From contig JAUEDM010000003.1 of the NCBI GenBank assembly GCA_033439685.1, positions 1,642,001-1,706,000 of the forward strand: a stretch of 64,000 nt of DNA, read 5' to 3'. The notes beneath the pieces were generated by a model. The model did no database searches. It had not been told where the DNA came from and was given only the letters and a program-made list of their open reading frames with translations. Positions 33,208-45,236 of the stretch are shown here, piece after piece; positions within the stretch are counted from its first letter, which is position 1; each line of letters starts with the position of its first letter. The DNA comes from Apodospora peruviana. Lineage: Eukaryota; Ascomycota; Sordariomycetes; Sordariales; Lasiosphaeriaceae. The translations under genes were made by a program, and so were the position numbers.

Positions 33208-33569
33208 GGAAACAACCTGTGTATGGGTGTTCTAGACAACATAAGGGCCACAATATTGTCTGTTGCTCCGCAGAAACACAAGGGGTTTAGGTCTTAGGTA
33301 GGGGGTAATCGCAAACGATATCAGTTCCAAAGAACACACAAAATGCGCAGTTGACACAACAACTATTGCCAAAGTACTTGTACTGAGCACTGCCGTAATA
33401 AATCCTCTCAGAGAGTGCCAGAATCTTGCGACTATATAGAAATACAACGACCAATGAGAATGGACCCGAAGTCCCGAACCCACGGGCCCCCGGGTTGTCG
33501 GGACTGCCAAGCAGCTGCCACCAATTGCTGCCGGGTGTCAAACTTGTTGTGCAATCTGGGCTCGTAACA
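33208..33569 (-). mobile_element. Solo LTR, family LTR-1
   Basis: In its own orientation it begins TGTTACGAGCCCAGATTG and ends ACACAGGTTGTT plus three changed bases. About 362 bp. It shares CTACCTAAGACCTAA..CCCCTTGTG and ACTATATAGAAATAC blocks with four other copies. No internal retrotransposon sequence is attached. No clear target duplication. Confidence 0.8.
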
Positions 33570-33732
33570 GATTAATTTAAAATCCCCTAAACCTAGAAGA
33601 TCAGTCATAGGTTAATAAGCTAATCGAATAAATTACTAAGCGTAATTAAGAAATTGATAACCTAAAAGAAACCATTACGTTCTGAATATGACAGTTCTAA
33701 CGTAAAACTCCCGTTTGATTGTATATTACTTA

Positions 33733-34350
33733 CCGTAGCGAAAAATTCCCTGCCATAACTACTATAGCATCCATACACTACAGCATCAATTATACTGGTT
33801 CAACTATTCTAGCAAGATTAACTACTCTAGCTATATAATAAGGCCCTAAAATCGATAATTTGCTTTAGGGGGTTTCTGGTAGGGCTTTCAATAGTTATCG
33901 GCAAGTCGCGCAGCGCTCCTGCTACATTAAGCTACGTAACGGTTTTACCCCGACTAGGCAGACCGGGTCAACCGGCGCTACGGGGCTATAACGCTCTTAC
34001 CCTTCCTTGTTAATTAATAATTTATTACGTTAACTAGCTACTTACGGTTAATCTAATGAGTTAAAATTAATTAATAAGTCAGTTATTTTACAAGTTAGAA
34101 ACTAGTTAATTAAATCTAGTTTAGCCAATTAAAGCTAGGTAGTTCAGCTAATTGAAACTGTCGAGTTGAAGTTAGTCTAGCTAAATGAAGTTAATTGATC
34201 GCACCTAGTTCAGCTAGTTAGTTAAAGCCAGCCTGTTGGTAGCTAGCTAGTTAATCGAAGCCAGTCTAGCTAATTGAGGCTAGTCTAGCTAGTTAGTTGT
34301 AGTTAGTTGGCTGGTTAGCTAGCCTGTTAGTAAGCCAGCAAGCTACCCGT
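33733..34350 (-). repeat. R1 repeat arm (minus orientation)
   Basis: Reverse-orientation R1: distal block with CTATAGCATCC, AATAAGGCCCTAAAATCG, GC-rich core CGACTAGGCAGACCGGG, then a decayed minisatellite of AGCTAGTTAGTT-type units to about 34350. Confidence 0.7.
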
Positions 34351-34373
34351 CGTGGGAAAATATGTATGGCAAT

Positions 34374-34536
34374 TGTACCGAGCCAGTGCAATGACCCAAA
34401 CCATTACACCAAACCTCCCTCACTTATAAAAGGATGCCAGAATACCAAAGGTGTCAGCCTTTGGAAATCAAATGGGTTATATACCGTTGACGATCACAAT
34501 CAATTCAACCAAGGCTCAACTGCACCGACCGTCACA
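34374..34536 (+). mobile_element. MITE-1 copy with 5-bp target duplication
   Basis: Begins TGTACCGAGCCAGTGC and ends ACCGACCGTCACA; 163 bp. Flanked by GCAAT (34369-34373) and GCAAC (34537-34541), a 5-bp duplication with one T/C transition. Confidence 0.88.
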
Positions 34537-34639
34537 GCAACTAGCCTTGAGTAATCAACTAGACTAGGGAGGTCAGGGAATTATTTAATTGGTCAGATTG
34601 GCACTGGAACATTAATTACAGTGGGCAAGCACCTGTAGC

Positions 34640-35105
34640 TTTAACTGCGTGGATTGCTAACTGTAACCGACGATAGCCGCGCACCCGCAACGCTCCTGCC
34701 CTAACCGGGCCAATTAAACACAGTCAAAAAGTCGGTCAATCCACAAGTTGGAAGCCAGTCAATTGAAGCCAATCAAAGGTAGTCAAGTCAGCCAGTCAAG
34801 CTAGTAAGCTAGCCAGTCCAGCCAATTAAAAACCGCAACTAATACAGTTAAACATCAAACTGGGCCAATCAATCGGTCGGTGGGTCAATCAAATATAAGG
34901 CGGCAAATGCAAAGTGGCTAATATAGGGTGGTAGGTGCAGGCCTATGGCTCGAGGGTATAGGGAGCAGGGCAAGGAGGAGAGAAGTGCCCCACAATTACA
35001 AGGGGTCACAGTGGATAAACTAGGCTAGCCAGATTCACTTGCCTAGCCACGTAGCTAGGAAACCTTGCCCTACCTAGGCTAACTGCCTCCATAGATGTCC
35101 CGGCA
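34640..35105 (-). repeat. R1 repeat arm (minus orientation), outer end preserved
   Basis: Carries a relatively GC-rich minisatellite (AGCCAGTC units, about 34755-34830), CAATCAAATATAAGGCGGCAAATG, and the outer end CTAACTGCCTCC..AGATGTCCC at 35090-35105, the inverse of the 31309 start. Confidence 0.7.
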
Positions 35106-36152
35106 TAGTAATATACGGTGTTATTAAAACTGCTAAACTTTTACTAACAATCCGAATCTTTAGATGTATGTATCTACCAATTAAATACGTATAATAATCA
35201 AAATCCCTCTACTAATTAAGCCTCACTTCATTATTAAAGATTATATTACTTACAGCCTTTAAGCTTAAAGCATCTTTTAAACTTATTCTCTAGTATAAAT
35301 GGTATCCTAATACCGTTCTCGCTATACTGTTATTATCATAATAGTAATGTAATAACGATATTAATATCAATTTTGCTATGGAAATAAAGTGTTTCACGTA
35401 CTAGTAAAAAGTAAGAAAAATGTAGAAAAAGGGATCAAAGTCAGAAAGATTTTGGCCTTTATAATTATTATTATTCAAAGTTAAAAAGTAAAAAAAAAAA
35501 CTAAAAGTAATTTGTATCCTAGCTTTTACCTAAGTATATGGTAATTTCTATATAAAAGTTCTATTTATAAATAACTGCTTACGTTTCGTCTTTTGCTTAT
35601 AAATTTACCTACCTTCAAGTTCTTACCTAAAAGCTTTGACTTATATTGAAAAGTAAGAACGTAAGTATATATGAAGTATACCTCAATACCTAGCTTATAA
35701 TACGTTTACTTATTAACAAATAACCAAACCTCACTCACTTACATGACCATATTATATGGTTATACTTAAATTACACCCTTTACTTCCATTTTTTAATGTT
35801 ATTGCTGTTAATCTATTTTAATTCCACGGTCGTTCACCTGCTCTTTGCAAGTATAACAAAATAAAACATTAATTTAAATTTAAATGGCAGGGAGGTCCCA
35901 CGCCTAAGCGAATTCGCCGCCCAACTAGTCGCTAAAACATAAGTTAGCATTAAGTTTAATGCTAGGTCTAGCAATATTGGTCTACTATTACGGAATATGG
36001 AAATCGGGACCTTCTTTACTGTGAAAGGCTGGTTTGAGAATGATTAAAAGTTATAACCTTTTAATACATTAACGTTTATATATTTTTACTAAGTTTATTT
36101 CAATTGACCTAGTATTATTCTGACGAACGAATATACTAATACTTACTGACGT
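35106..36152. other. AT-rich decayed DNA
   Basis: Strongly AT-rich with long A/T homopolymers (poly-A at about 35489-35499). No gene or assignable repeat. Confidence 0.6.
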
Positions 36153-36154
36153 TA

Positions 36155-38006
36155 ATGCGGTCCAAATACGAAAGCCCCACACGAGCGAAAGTCCCACAAA
36201 TTTACACTCTCTCAACTAGACGTGTCTCAATTCCGTCAAAACAGTTCAAACAAATGAAACTACTCGCAATCGTCTTCCTCAGACATTTCTGCAGCTACCT
36301 GACAGGTACGCGCATTGTGGCCATGTTTTCCGCAGTTGCCACAGCGCCGCATACGCGTCTCAACCCTTGGCTTCCGACCACTATCCCCCTGTGCTTCCTC
36401 ATTTATCTGCACCTCAACAACCTCTCTGACCTTGAAGATCCTGTACATTCTGTACAGAGAGTGATCCCCCTTGTCGGAGCCGGTGTTTTTGGCCCTCCGG
36501 CGCTTGCTTAGTGCCTCATTTTGCTGCTTGAAGGCTTGGTTTTTTGCCCTCAACAATGCCAACTGATCCATAACCTTGGATGTCCCCTTCACAAAGATGT
36601 CAACTGCCCTTAAAACCTCTGTTGGAGAGCTATTTGATGCCGAGCAATTTGATTCTGGACGAGAGTAGACTGGGAAGGCTTCGGTTGGGTTGTTCGGGGT
36701 CTTGGAAGCCAAGCTGTGGGCACTACTAGGCCGCGAGTTCGAGGGGGTTGGCGTCCTCAGACGGATGTCGAGCTGGGAGATTACCTTCTCGGGATTGAAA
36801 GGGCAATCCAGCACCTCGAAAGCCTCCTTGAATGTTTTCGGGGGTTAGGGCGGCCCGGAAAACTCTGTAGAACACGGGAAGGAAGTCGTCTTTGGTAATG
36901 TGGGTGACACCTGCCCGCATCATCTCTTCGATCTGCTTGCCATACGCCACCTTAAGTGGGCTGAAACAACCAACATCGGCTGGCTGGAGGAGATGGGACG
37001 AGTGGGGAGGCATGCAGAGGGTAATGATGTTGTTCTCCTTGCAAGAGACCTCAAGTCGGTCGAGTGGTGGCTGTCATGGCCGTCGAGGACGAGAAGGTGA
37101 TAAACCCCAGTTGTTCAAGCTCTGGTGTGTTTGTCGAAGTGCTTGATCCAATCTAGACCTCTCTCATTGCTAGTCCAACTGTTTTCGGATATCGCGATAA
37201 CCCATTCCTTCGGCAATGGGCTGTTCTCGTACCAAGAGGAGAGGTGATATTTGCCCTTAACCATGATGAACTGTGGGATCGCCCAGCCGGTAGCATTGAT
37301 GCCTTGGATTACTGTTGCCCACTCCCGATTGCCAGGCTGCTTTGATTTTGCCCTGCCTCGCCGTTCGAAGCTTGTGACAACCATTGCGGTTGAGATAACG
37401 CCCATCTCAAACCCGGTCTCGTCAAAGTTGTAGACTCCGCCTCCTGGATGCCGTACTTCGCAATTGTGTTCCGTACAAGCGCAACCAGCCGCGAATACTT
37501 TCTGGATCTTTGCATTGGGCCCTCTGGTAGTCGTATTTCCGATTAAAACGCGTAGTGAGCTCGGGGTGCTGTTTGACAAAGGTTGAGGCCCAATTGACCT
37601 TGACGCATCCCGTGTCGCGTTAGGCAAGCAGTCGATTGGTCATATCTTCCACACCAAATAAGCGGTGAGGAAATCCTTTGGAGTCCAAATCTGGTATGTA
37701 CTGAACAATGACCGATTCTTCAAAATGGGTCAATTTGCGCAAGTTGGTTGGAATGTCGCGTCGTGACTGTTGGCCGCGCCGATGTCGACTGAGCTTCTTA
37801 TAGTCTACGCAATACATCTTTGCTGCAGCTCTCAAACTTAGATTTGGATCTTTTTGTAGTGCCTGGAGGGCCAATTGCACTTGGAGCTCGTCATTCTTTT
37901 GAGGGATATTGCGTTGCAAAGCGAATCGCAAAAGAAAGGTAAAAGACGTGGAGGTGCGCTGTCGTGGGACTTTCGCCCGTGTAGGGCTTTCGTATGTAGA
38001 CCTCGT
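36155..38006 (-). mobile_element. Pogo-type DNA transposon, copy A
   Basis: Terminal inverted repeats of about 40 bp: left 36155 ATGCGGTCCAAATACG.., right (inverted) ACGAGGTCTACATACG.., both continuing AAAGCCC and GCGAAAGTCCCAC. A TA lies on each side (36153-36154, 38007-38008), as expected of Tc1/mariner-pogo insertion. Length 1852 bp. It is GC-richer than the flanks, so only lightly RIPed. The TIR sequence differs from copies B and C, so it is a separate family. Confidence 0.9.
36260..37960 (-). pseudogene. Pogo transposase (HTH plus DDE_1 plus zinc knuckle), frame broken
   Basis: Read right to left: an N-terminal helix-turn-helix part (LSLRAAAKMYCVDYKKLSRH, RDIPTNLRKLTHFEE), then the DDE_1 core with FDETGFEMG (first Asp), then PHSSHLLQPADVGCFSPL (third Asp position), then a C-terminal coil and a CCHC zinc knuckle CGNCGKHGHNARTC. 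Frames change near 37620, 37440 and 37120, and the block with the second catalytic Asp is spread over a frame break near 37100. Homologues are known in fungi as DDE-1 or Tigger/pogo proteins. Not expected to be active as it stands. Confidence 0.85.
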
Positions 38007-38008
38007 TA

Positions 38009-38938
38009 TTTCTTGCAAAGTATTAATAGTTTTAATCCTACTTATATTAAGACTGCTAAATCTAACTAGCTTTTGGTTAGCTTTATTACTAACTTTTGAA
38101 CTATTCAAAGTTTAAATCCCTAAGGGTATTATAATTTTATTTTAGCGTGTATGTTTTAACTAATAAGCTAATTGTTACCAGTAACTTATTTAACGCGTAT
38201 TTTTAAAGTTAGCCGTTACCTAATTTAGTTTAAAGCTGAGTTTGATAAAAAGAATATTTAATAATAATCGATTTAGAAATAATAAAGATATTTAACATGC
38301 TAAATTCAACAATAATAAAATAATAAACTATTCTGAATATAACTAAAACGTATAGAAAAGTATAATTAAGTTAAATAAAAGGTGACGGAAAATATAGTTA
38401 AACCTACAGTAATAATTAACATTTTATGTTTAGTTAAGCCGCTTAATATTACAATTAATTAAAATTATTTAAATACTATTTTAAAGAAGTATAATAAAAC
38501 CTAACCGTCGAAGTGCTATCTAATAATTTACAACTAGATATTGTAATATTGGTATTCGAAAAGTTTAAACTACCTGAATAATCTTAATAATTTTAAATCT
38601 AGTAGTTACGGGAAAGTGGATCATTAGTGTTAAACTGAATGCCTTCATACAGTGGCTTTCAGTGTTTTCCAACAAGTCAGCAGCCGTGCTGATTACTGAC
38701 TTGCAGTGGTGTTAATTTATCGTAGGCCTGTTGCTCCGGTAACATTCAGGGGCCACCGGCCCCGCAAAAGGTTCTGGAAAATACAGAGCCTACAACACAG
38801 TCTTCGGGGGCTTTAAAACCCACAGAAGATTTTGGTTATTGCCTTTAAAGGTTAATAGACCCATAGAAGGCTCTGGAATAACAGCTGATTTCTAATCAAT
38901 GTATTCCAGTTACCCACAGGCTTACGGCTATAAGCTTA
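38009..38938. other. AT-rich DNA with a GC-richer island
   Basis: Mostly AT-rich. From about 38620 to 38930 there is a GC-richer segment starting near GTGTTAAACTGAATGCC that contains repeated words such as ACAGAAGATTTTGG / AGAAGGCTCTGG. It is probably an unassigned repeat; there is no coding frame. Confidence 0.45.
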
Positions 38939-39028
38939 TGTGATGAGCCAGTGCAATGATCCAAACCATTACACCAAACTCCCCTTAATCGCAAAATTAT
39001 ACCCAAATACCAACCAGAGGTGTCAGCC
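38939..39028 (+). mobile_element. MITE-1, 5' half only
   Basis: Begins TGTGATGAGCCAGTGC (decayed TGTGACG) and follows MITE-1 as far as GGTGTCAGCC, where a MITE-2 copy begins without a gap. Confidence 0.75.
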
Positions 39029-39160
39029 TGTCATGGCCTGGGCCCATGCAGTATATAATCCACTAGATTCAAAAGCCTTATCACTTTTGAATTCCGACAT
39101 CTTTTTGGATTGAGGAGGTGTTAGCGCAGTTGCAGTAGGTTATGTGCGACCACCGTCACA
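39029..39160 (+). mobile_element. MITE-2 copy fused to a half MITE-1
   Basis: Begins TGTCATGGCCTGGGCCC and ends GACCACCGTCACA. The tRNA-like block is present as TTAGCGCAGTTGCAG. Because the left neighbour is the first half of a MITE-1, this is either a nested insertion that lost its far side or a recombinant. Confidence 0.75.
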
Positions 39161-39335
39161 TATACATACCTAGTGTTATTGCTATGTATAATATTATTGG
39201 TATAGATATGCTTAATACGTTGTTATTGGCGGTATATGACTAGTACTGTCGTTATTAGCGGTATATAGCGTTACCGCCGTATATACTTCACGCTATTGTT
39301 ATTAGCTATATATACCATAGCAGAAGGAATAGGCC
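39161..39335. repeat. TATA-type minisatellite, array 1
   Basis: Degenerate tandem units built on GTATATA(G/C)CG..TATTG, e.g. ATTGCTATGTATAAT, GCGGTATATGACTAG, GCGGTATATAGCG. The same unit type occurs at 42420-42660 and 52255-52810. Confidence 0.55.
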
Positions 39336-39725
39336 AGCGACTAAGGTAGTGACGCGTTATAGGAATAGTCTTATAATGTATAATTGCGGTGGTTACTAGG
39401 GTAATGAATTTTACTAGGATAGTTAACCAGCTAAAGGCCATTACTTAACGTAGCTTATAGGGACTATACTACTAGTATTAAAGAATTATAATATATACGT
39501 TATATTTCTATATACTTGCTATATTAATGTATAACACATACTTGATACGTACTAATACTCCGCAATTACCCCTTTATACTTGTCGACCTATATTTAATAC
39601 CTTATTATTACTGTCTTATATTTACCACTCTAATATATATTGCCTTATATTTATCACTTCATTTTCGATTAACTAATTAACTAACTAATTATAAATTAAT
39701 TACCTGACTATAAATTAATTAACCA
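39336..39725. other. AT-rich decayed DNA
   Basis: No gene. Contains the recurring CTTATATTTACC words seen in R1 leaders. Confidence 0.5.
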
Positions 39726-41586
39726 ACGTACGTAATAAGCAAATGCACCAGACAAGTGAGTCCACTACTTTCCACTACCTCACTACAACAACATTCAGCT
39801 ATACCACCACAAAGGTTAGAAAATAACAATAATTTAATTAGAAACAGATAAATCCGATGATTCTGCAGCCTCTTTACACGTGCCTGCATTACGGCCAGGC
39901 TTTCCGCACACGCCATAGCCCCGAATCTTTGTTCGAGACTCCCCTGCACCACCACTATTTTGTCAATTCTCCTGTATTACCTGCTACCACACAGCCTTCT
40001 GATCTAGCAAATTCTGTGCCTCTTGTACGGTAAGTAACCCTCCAAGCCGCACACGTGTGTTTTTGGCTCTCTGTCGCTTGTTAAACCCCTCATTGGCCTT
40101 CCGTAGTGCCGAGACGTCTTCTCGAACAAGGGCCAACTCATGCATCCCAGCCATTGTGCCTTTGGCTAACCGGTCCACAGCAGTCAACATGGATGTTGGA
40201 GAGCTACCCTGGTGGCTGGATATTTGAGTTTTGACAAGCTCTGACTGCGAAGCGGCTTCTCGAGGATTGCGTGGTGTTTGGGAGACCCAAGTTAATGCCA
40301 TGCCTGGCCTTGAGGATGGGGGGTGTTGGAGTCCGAATGCACACATCCAGCTTGGATATTATTATTACCCTCCACAGGTCATGCGGCACAAGTCTGGCCC
40401 CCGCAAACCCCCCTGAATATTCTTTTCTGTAATTGAAATAAAAGAAAATGTCTCTCTAAACGCACAAAAAAACTCCAGTTTTCTGATGCGTGTACTGTTC
40501 ATTCGCATCAGCCGCTCAATTTGGCGGCTGTACGCCTTCTTCAGCGGTGAAAAACAACCAACATCTAATGGCTGAAGTAGGTGCGAGGAATGCCGGGGCA
40601 TACAGAGTGTAATAATCTTGTACTCCTGGCAGTAGACCTCAAATTCTATGGAGTGGTGGCTGTCGTAGGCGTCAAGCATTAATAGCCGGTATTTGCCTTT
40701 CGTATGAGATGCTGTATGGAAATTGAAGTACCGAATCCAATCCATGCATTTTTTTTCATTGGTGGTCCAGCCGTTGTCGGTTGTTGTATTGCACCATGTA
40801 GCTGGGAGGCTGCACTCTTCATACCAGCTAGAGAGGTGGTACTGCCCAGCTAAGATGATAAATGGTGGGATGGCCCAGCCTGAAGCGTTCACGCTTGAAT
40901 GACTGTCGTATATACGTTCAATTACCAGGCTGGGCTTTTTTAGCCCGCTGCGGCCATCCAAGGTAGCAACAACTACCATGGTGGGGATGATAATGCCCAT
41001 CATAAAGCCGGTCTCATCGAAGTTGTACCAATCGTCGTGGAAGACACCATATTTGACCTTAATGTTGTGTACGAGCGCAAACCACTTGCAAATAACATTT
41101 GGATCTTCGCACCCATGGCCCTTTGGTAGTTGTATTTACGCGTAAAACGTGTCCTAAGTTTTGGTTGACCCTTGACAAAGTTGTAAGCCCATCGTACACC
41201 AACAAGGGGCCCGTCCCATTTGAGTAACAATCGGTTGGCCATATCTTCCTCGTACAACAACCGGGGATAAAATGCGCGTGAACATAGCTCAATTATGTAT
41301 TGAAAAAATTGTTCTCTTTCAAATCCGTGAGCTTGCGCGAATTAGCTGGAATATCGCGTCGTGCAGGCTTTCCGTCGCGTTTCTGCACAAGGGTTGTATA
41401 ATAAATTTTGTACATCTTGCCTGCGGCTCACAGAATAAGACTTTTATTGCCTTGGATAGCATCAAGGGCTGAGATTAAGCGTACCTATTTTGAAGTGGAA
41501 GACATGTTGCGGTGTGGAATAAATAAAGATTGAAAGTAGAGGTGGTGCGTCGCGTAGAAAAGGGTGCACTCGCTTATCACACACGT
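39726..41586 (-). mobile_element. Pogo-type DNA transposon, copy B
   Basis: Left end ACGTACGTAATAAGCAAATG, right end (inverted) ACGTGTGTGATAAGCGAGTG; both match copy C with transitions. TA follows the right end; on the left it is CA. About 1861 bp. More decayed than copy C. Confidence 0.82.
39984..41530 (-). pseudogene. Pogo transposase relic (copy B)
   Basis: The longest surviving frame (41003-40365) holds WAIPPFIILAGQYHLSSWY, LLMLDAYDSHHS (second catalytic Asp) and HSSHLLQPLDVGCFSPLK (third). The N-terminal part is in other frames (41292-41000) and the C-terminal coil in another (40346-39984). A zinc-knuckle remnant may lie near 39900. Multiple stops and shifts; inactive. Confidence 0.82.
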
Positions 41587-41588
41587 TA

Positions 41589-42110
41589 ACCGTTAATTAA
41601 TATATAATTATATTAGTTATAATTGTTGATTAGCTTACTAGGCCAGTTTACTGGCTTGATAACTAAGGTTTTAATTGGCTTTAAGCTTACTAACTAATTA
41701 AGTTTAGCTATTTAGATTTAAATAACTAAACATAACTAGGCAATTAATTCTAACTAGTTAGTTAATAACTTAATTAACTAACCTTTATAGTTGGCTTAAC
41801 TAGTTAAACTAACCTTTATAGTTGACTTAACTAGTTAAACTAAGGTAGCTTAGGTTAACTAGCTTTAACTAGCTCTGACTAGCTAATTAGCTTCATTTAA
41901 TTAATTAGTTTAATTAGTTAATATAGCTTTGATTAGCTTGGTCTAACCAGCTAACTAACATTTGTTAATTAGCTTTAATTAACCAAATTAGTTTCGTTAA
42001 TTAACTAGCTTTAATTAGCTAAATTAGCTTTAATTATTAGCTATAATTAGTTCAATTGATTTTAATTAATTAGATTAATTTCAATTAACGAACTTTAATT
42101 AAGTATATTA
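41589..42110 (+). repeat. R1 minisatellite, strongly decayed
   Basis: A run of AGCTTTAATTAGCT / AGTTTAATTAGTT type units, the C-to-T form of GGCTTTGACTGGCT. Extends over about 480 bp. Confidence 0.65.
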
Positions 42111-42179
42111 TTAACTGCTGATACAGTAAAGGAATTTGTAAATTAACGAAGTTTTAAATTAACCAACTCTTTAACCATA

Positions 42180-42400
42180 GTTTAACTAACTAATATAAGT
42201 AAAAGCGTTACAATTACGCTATATTAGTTACCCCGGTTAAGGCAAGAGCGTTATATTTAGTCGGGGTAAAAGCATTACGTGGCTTAACAATAGCTATTAA
42301 AAGCTTTAGCAAGGACTCCTGAAAGTAAATCGCTAATTTTAAGGCCTTATTATATAATTATGATAGTTAATCTAACTAAAGTAGTTGAACCGTTAGTTAT
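42180..42400 (+). repeat. R1 distal block, partial
   Basis: Shows GGCAAGAGCGTTATA, CGGGGTAAAAGCATTACGTGGC, ATAGCTATTAAAAGCTTTAGC and AAGGCCTTATTATATAATTA, matching the R1 distal half in plus orientation. Confidence 0.6.
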
Positions 42401-42419
42401 AATTGTTACTATAGCTTAA

Positions 42420-42660
42420 GCTTATATACTAGATACCTAGGGTATTTTACCACTATAGTAGTGTTATCGCTATATATACTTAAGTAATGCTATTATTATG
42501 TATAGCGCTATCGCCGTATATAATGCTGTATATACCTAGTACTATCGCTATATATAACAGTATTATTATACTGTTATTACTATCTAGGCGTAGTACTATT
42601 AAGTTGTATAGTACTATCGCTACATATACTTAGTGCTATTATTATATATTATATTACGAA
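42420..42660. repeat. TATA-type minisatellite, array 2
   Basis: Units like TAGTACTATCGCTATATATA and TAGCGCTATCGCCGTATATA, tandem and degenerate. Confidence 0.55.
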
Positions 42661-42908
42661 AGGGAATAAGTAATATTAAGGTAAGAATATAATGTTTTTA
42701 AACAGCTTAAGTAAGGTATTTAGGTAGTAAAGTTTATATTAAATGCGTATAGCTTTATTTATAATATAACTTTCTGTACCCTTTTATAAACGTATGAAAT
42801 AAGTATTTAAAATATATATTACAGATAAATAATATATTACAATTTAAATAATAAGTCGAACCAAGTGTTTTCTATTATAAATATTAATAAGTAATATAAC
42901 AGGGTCCA
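42661..42908. other. AT-rich decayed DNA
   Basis: No gene or repeat recognised. Confidence 0.5.
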
Positions 42909-43072
42909 TGTGACGAGCCAGTGCAAATGACCCAACCTATTACACCAAATCCCCCTCAATCGCAAAAGGATGCCAGAATACCAAACGTGCTAACCTTCAG
43001 AATTCTAATGGGTTATATGCCGTTGACGGTCGCAATCAATTTAATCATGGCTCGATTGCACCGACCGTCACA
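42909..43072 (+). mobile_element. MITE-1 copy
   Basis: Begins TGTGACGAGCCAGTGC and ends ACCGACCGTCACA; 164 bp. Flanks GTCCA / TCCCC do not match, so no target duplication is visible. Confidence 0.87.
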
Positions 43073-43189
43073 TCCCCCTTCTTCCCACCCCATTTTATAT
43101 TTACCGCTTTATATTTAATTTAATGACCATTTAAATATCTTAATTAACAATTTATTTAACTAAACTGGCAGACTTATTAAATAATCAAT

Positions 43190-44030
43190 CAACTTAGCCT
43201 TAATTAATTAAATTCAATTAATTATATTAGCTTAAATTAACTAATTAATGTCGATTTATTAGCTTTAACTAGCTTCATTATTTTCAATTAGCCGGCTTTA
43301 ATTGGCTAGCTTTCACTAACTACCATAGGGGAAAGATGTGCTGGGCAACTATTATAGACTATAACGACTGTTATAGTTGTTCAGTTATTCTAGTCACATC
43401 AACTATCCTAGTCATACAATAAGGCCCTGTAAGCTTCAAGGGAGGCCCTTTGAAGGGTTCAGTGGTTGTTGATAAGCCGTATAGCGTTCCTGCTACTTTA
43501 AGCTACGTAACGGTCCTACGCGGACCAGACCAATCGGCCCCCCTGCAACTATAGTGGGTTTACCCTTTTCGGTCAGTTGATAAACAAGCTATAACGTAAA
43601 CGAGCTACCTGCATTTAATTCAATAAGTTAACCTTAATTGAAGCCAGTTAGTTAACGCTAGTTAATTAAAGCTAGCTAGATAAAGCCAGTCCAGCCAATT
43701 AGAGCCAGTTATCTGATCAAAGCCAGCCAGTCAGAGCCAGCTAGTTGAAGCCAGTTACATAATCCAGCTAGTTCAGCCAATCAAAGCCAGTTGGTTGAAG
43801 CCAGGCTGGCAGGTCAAAGCTAAAGCCGAGCGACATACTAGTAACCTAGATATCCCAGCTAATTAACGATTATAACTAACATAGCCAAATGCTAATTATC
43901 GGCCGGCATTTTACTAACTGCCTAGTTGACGATCGGCCAGTTACTGACATTTGGCAATTTTAAAATCCGTTAATTAGTTAAATAAATATAAAGTGGTAAA
44001 TATAGGGCGGTAGGTGCAGGAAAGTGGTGC
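43190..44030 (-). repeat. R1 repeat arm (minus orientation) with neighbouring array
   Basis: A short plus-type array (43190-43320) is followed by a reverse R1 arm: CATAGGGGAAAGATGTGC, ATAAGGCCCTGTAAGC, AACGGTCCTACGCGGACC core, AGCCAGTTAGTT minisatellite (about 43630-43830) and AATATAGGGCGGTAGGTGCAG leader. The leader ends near 44030. Confidence 0.65.
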
Positions 44031-44299
44031 GCACAGAGTATCGGTCTTTATAGTGTATAATTAATATAGCGGGTATATAGTAAATACAATGTGACGTAAC
44101 AGCGTTTTAATGACAGTAATATAGTAGCGTTGAGGCACGTTAATTAGTGGCCTTGGGTGAGTTTACTACTCTAGTCAGATCGACTGTTCCAGTTACCTTA
44201 CTATCCTCGTGACGAATACTGCAATACATTTCAAGACAACCTTAGTAACGCATCACTAGGGTAGACCCTCCCTTATACCTCGCGCTACGGCAGCTTTAA
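44031..44299. other. Unassigned AT-rich stretch
   Basis: Contains TAGTGGCCTTGGGTGAGTTT, which resembles the inverse of the leader of the R1 copy at 59.9 kb, so it is perhaps an R1 remnant. Confidence 0.4.
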
Positions 44300-44570
44300 C
44301 AAACTAGCTAAACTAGGGTTAATTAGCGCATTCAACTAACCTCAATTAATCAAATTTAATTAGCTAGCTTCAATCGATTAACTAGATTAAACTTGTTTAA
44401 TTAGCATCAACCACCTAGTTTTAAATAGCTGGCTCTAACTAGTTTGATTGGTTTTAACTAGCTACCTTTAACTAGTGGGTTTCAATTAGCTGGACTAGCT
44501 TTAACTAGCAAATTTGACTGGCTTTAATTAATTAGCTTCCAGTCTATTAATTAACCAAATTTTTAATTAT
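44300..44570 (+). repeat. R1 minisatellite fragment
   Basis: Units such as TAGCTGGCTCTAACTAGTTTGATTGG and AGCTTTAACTAGC in tandem; no distal block follows. Confidence 0.55.
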
Positions 44571-45236
44571 AGTTTAATTAACTACAGAGGATAAAAGCGT
44601 TTTAATAATACGACGCTAGTTAGTTAGTTAGTCATAATAACAGTGTTATACCTACGCGGTTACCGTCGGTTATAGTTATTTACGCTTATCAGTTACCGTA
44701 GTTTAGGTTATAAAGACATAACTACTATAATTAATATTTCAACATATATACCGATTTAACCAATTAAATAATTTCCTAAGCTCCATAATCTAATTAAATT
44801 TCCTAGTCCATTTTAGTAGGTAGCCTAGGGCACCTAGGATACGTTCTATCTATAATTTCTGTACCGGTAATTGTTAAACTCTAATATTTTAATCATTCAT
44901 ATTTAAAGATTTGTGAATACCTTTATAGGAATTTTATTTTGCTAAGCGTAAAATATTCTTTTGCTAAATTGAGTTTTCTGAAAACCAAATTTGTTTAAAA
45001 ATTTTAAAAAAAAGTAAAATAGTATTATAAATTTATGAAGAGTTTTTAATTTTTAACGTTTAAAATTAAAAACTCAAAGGTTTATTATTATATATTTTTT
45101 TCTTTACTAATACTTATTTAAATACGCTATAAGCTTAAATTACAGTTTAAAGCTATAATACCTTTGGAGAATATTAATAAGAATACTCTTTATAAATTTA
45201 TACGTTATTTGTAACGTTTAAGGATTATAAGTACAT
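44571..45236. other. AT-rich decayed DNA
   Basis: Very AT-rich, long A and T runs, no gene. Confidence 0.6.

Noticed and set aside
33232..33541. Open frames repeated in LTR-1 copies (also 45282-45645, 53845-54261, 62475-62858, 63554-63991)
   Set aside because: They exist because the LTR sequence is repeated. They occur in different frames, are interrupted differently and match no known protein.
36155..36511. 118-codon plus-strand frame at the left end of pogo copy A
   Set aside because: Antisense shadow of the transposase C-terminal frame, beginning inside the TIR.
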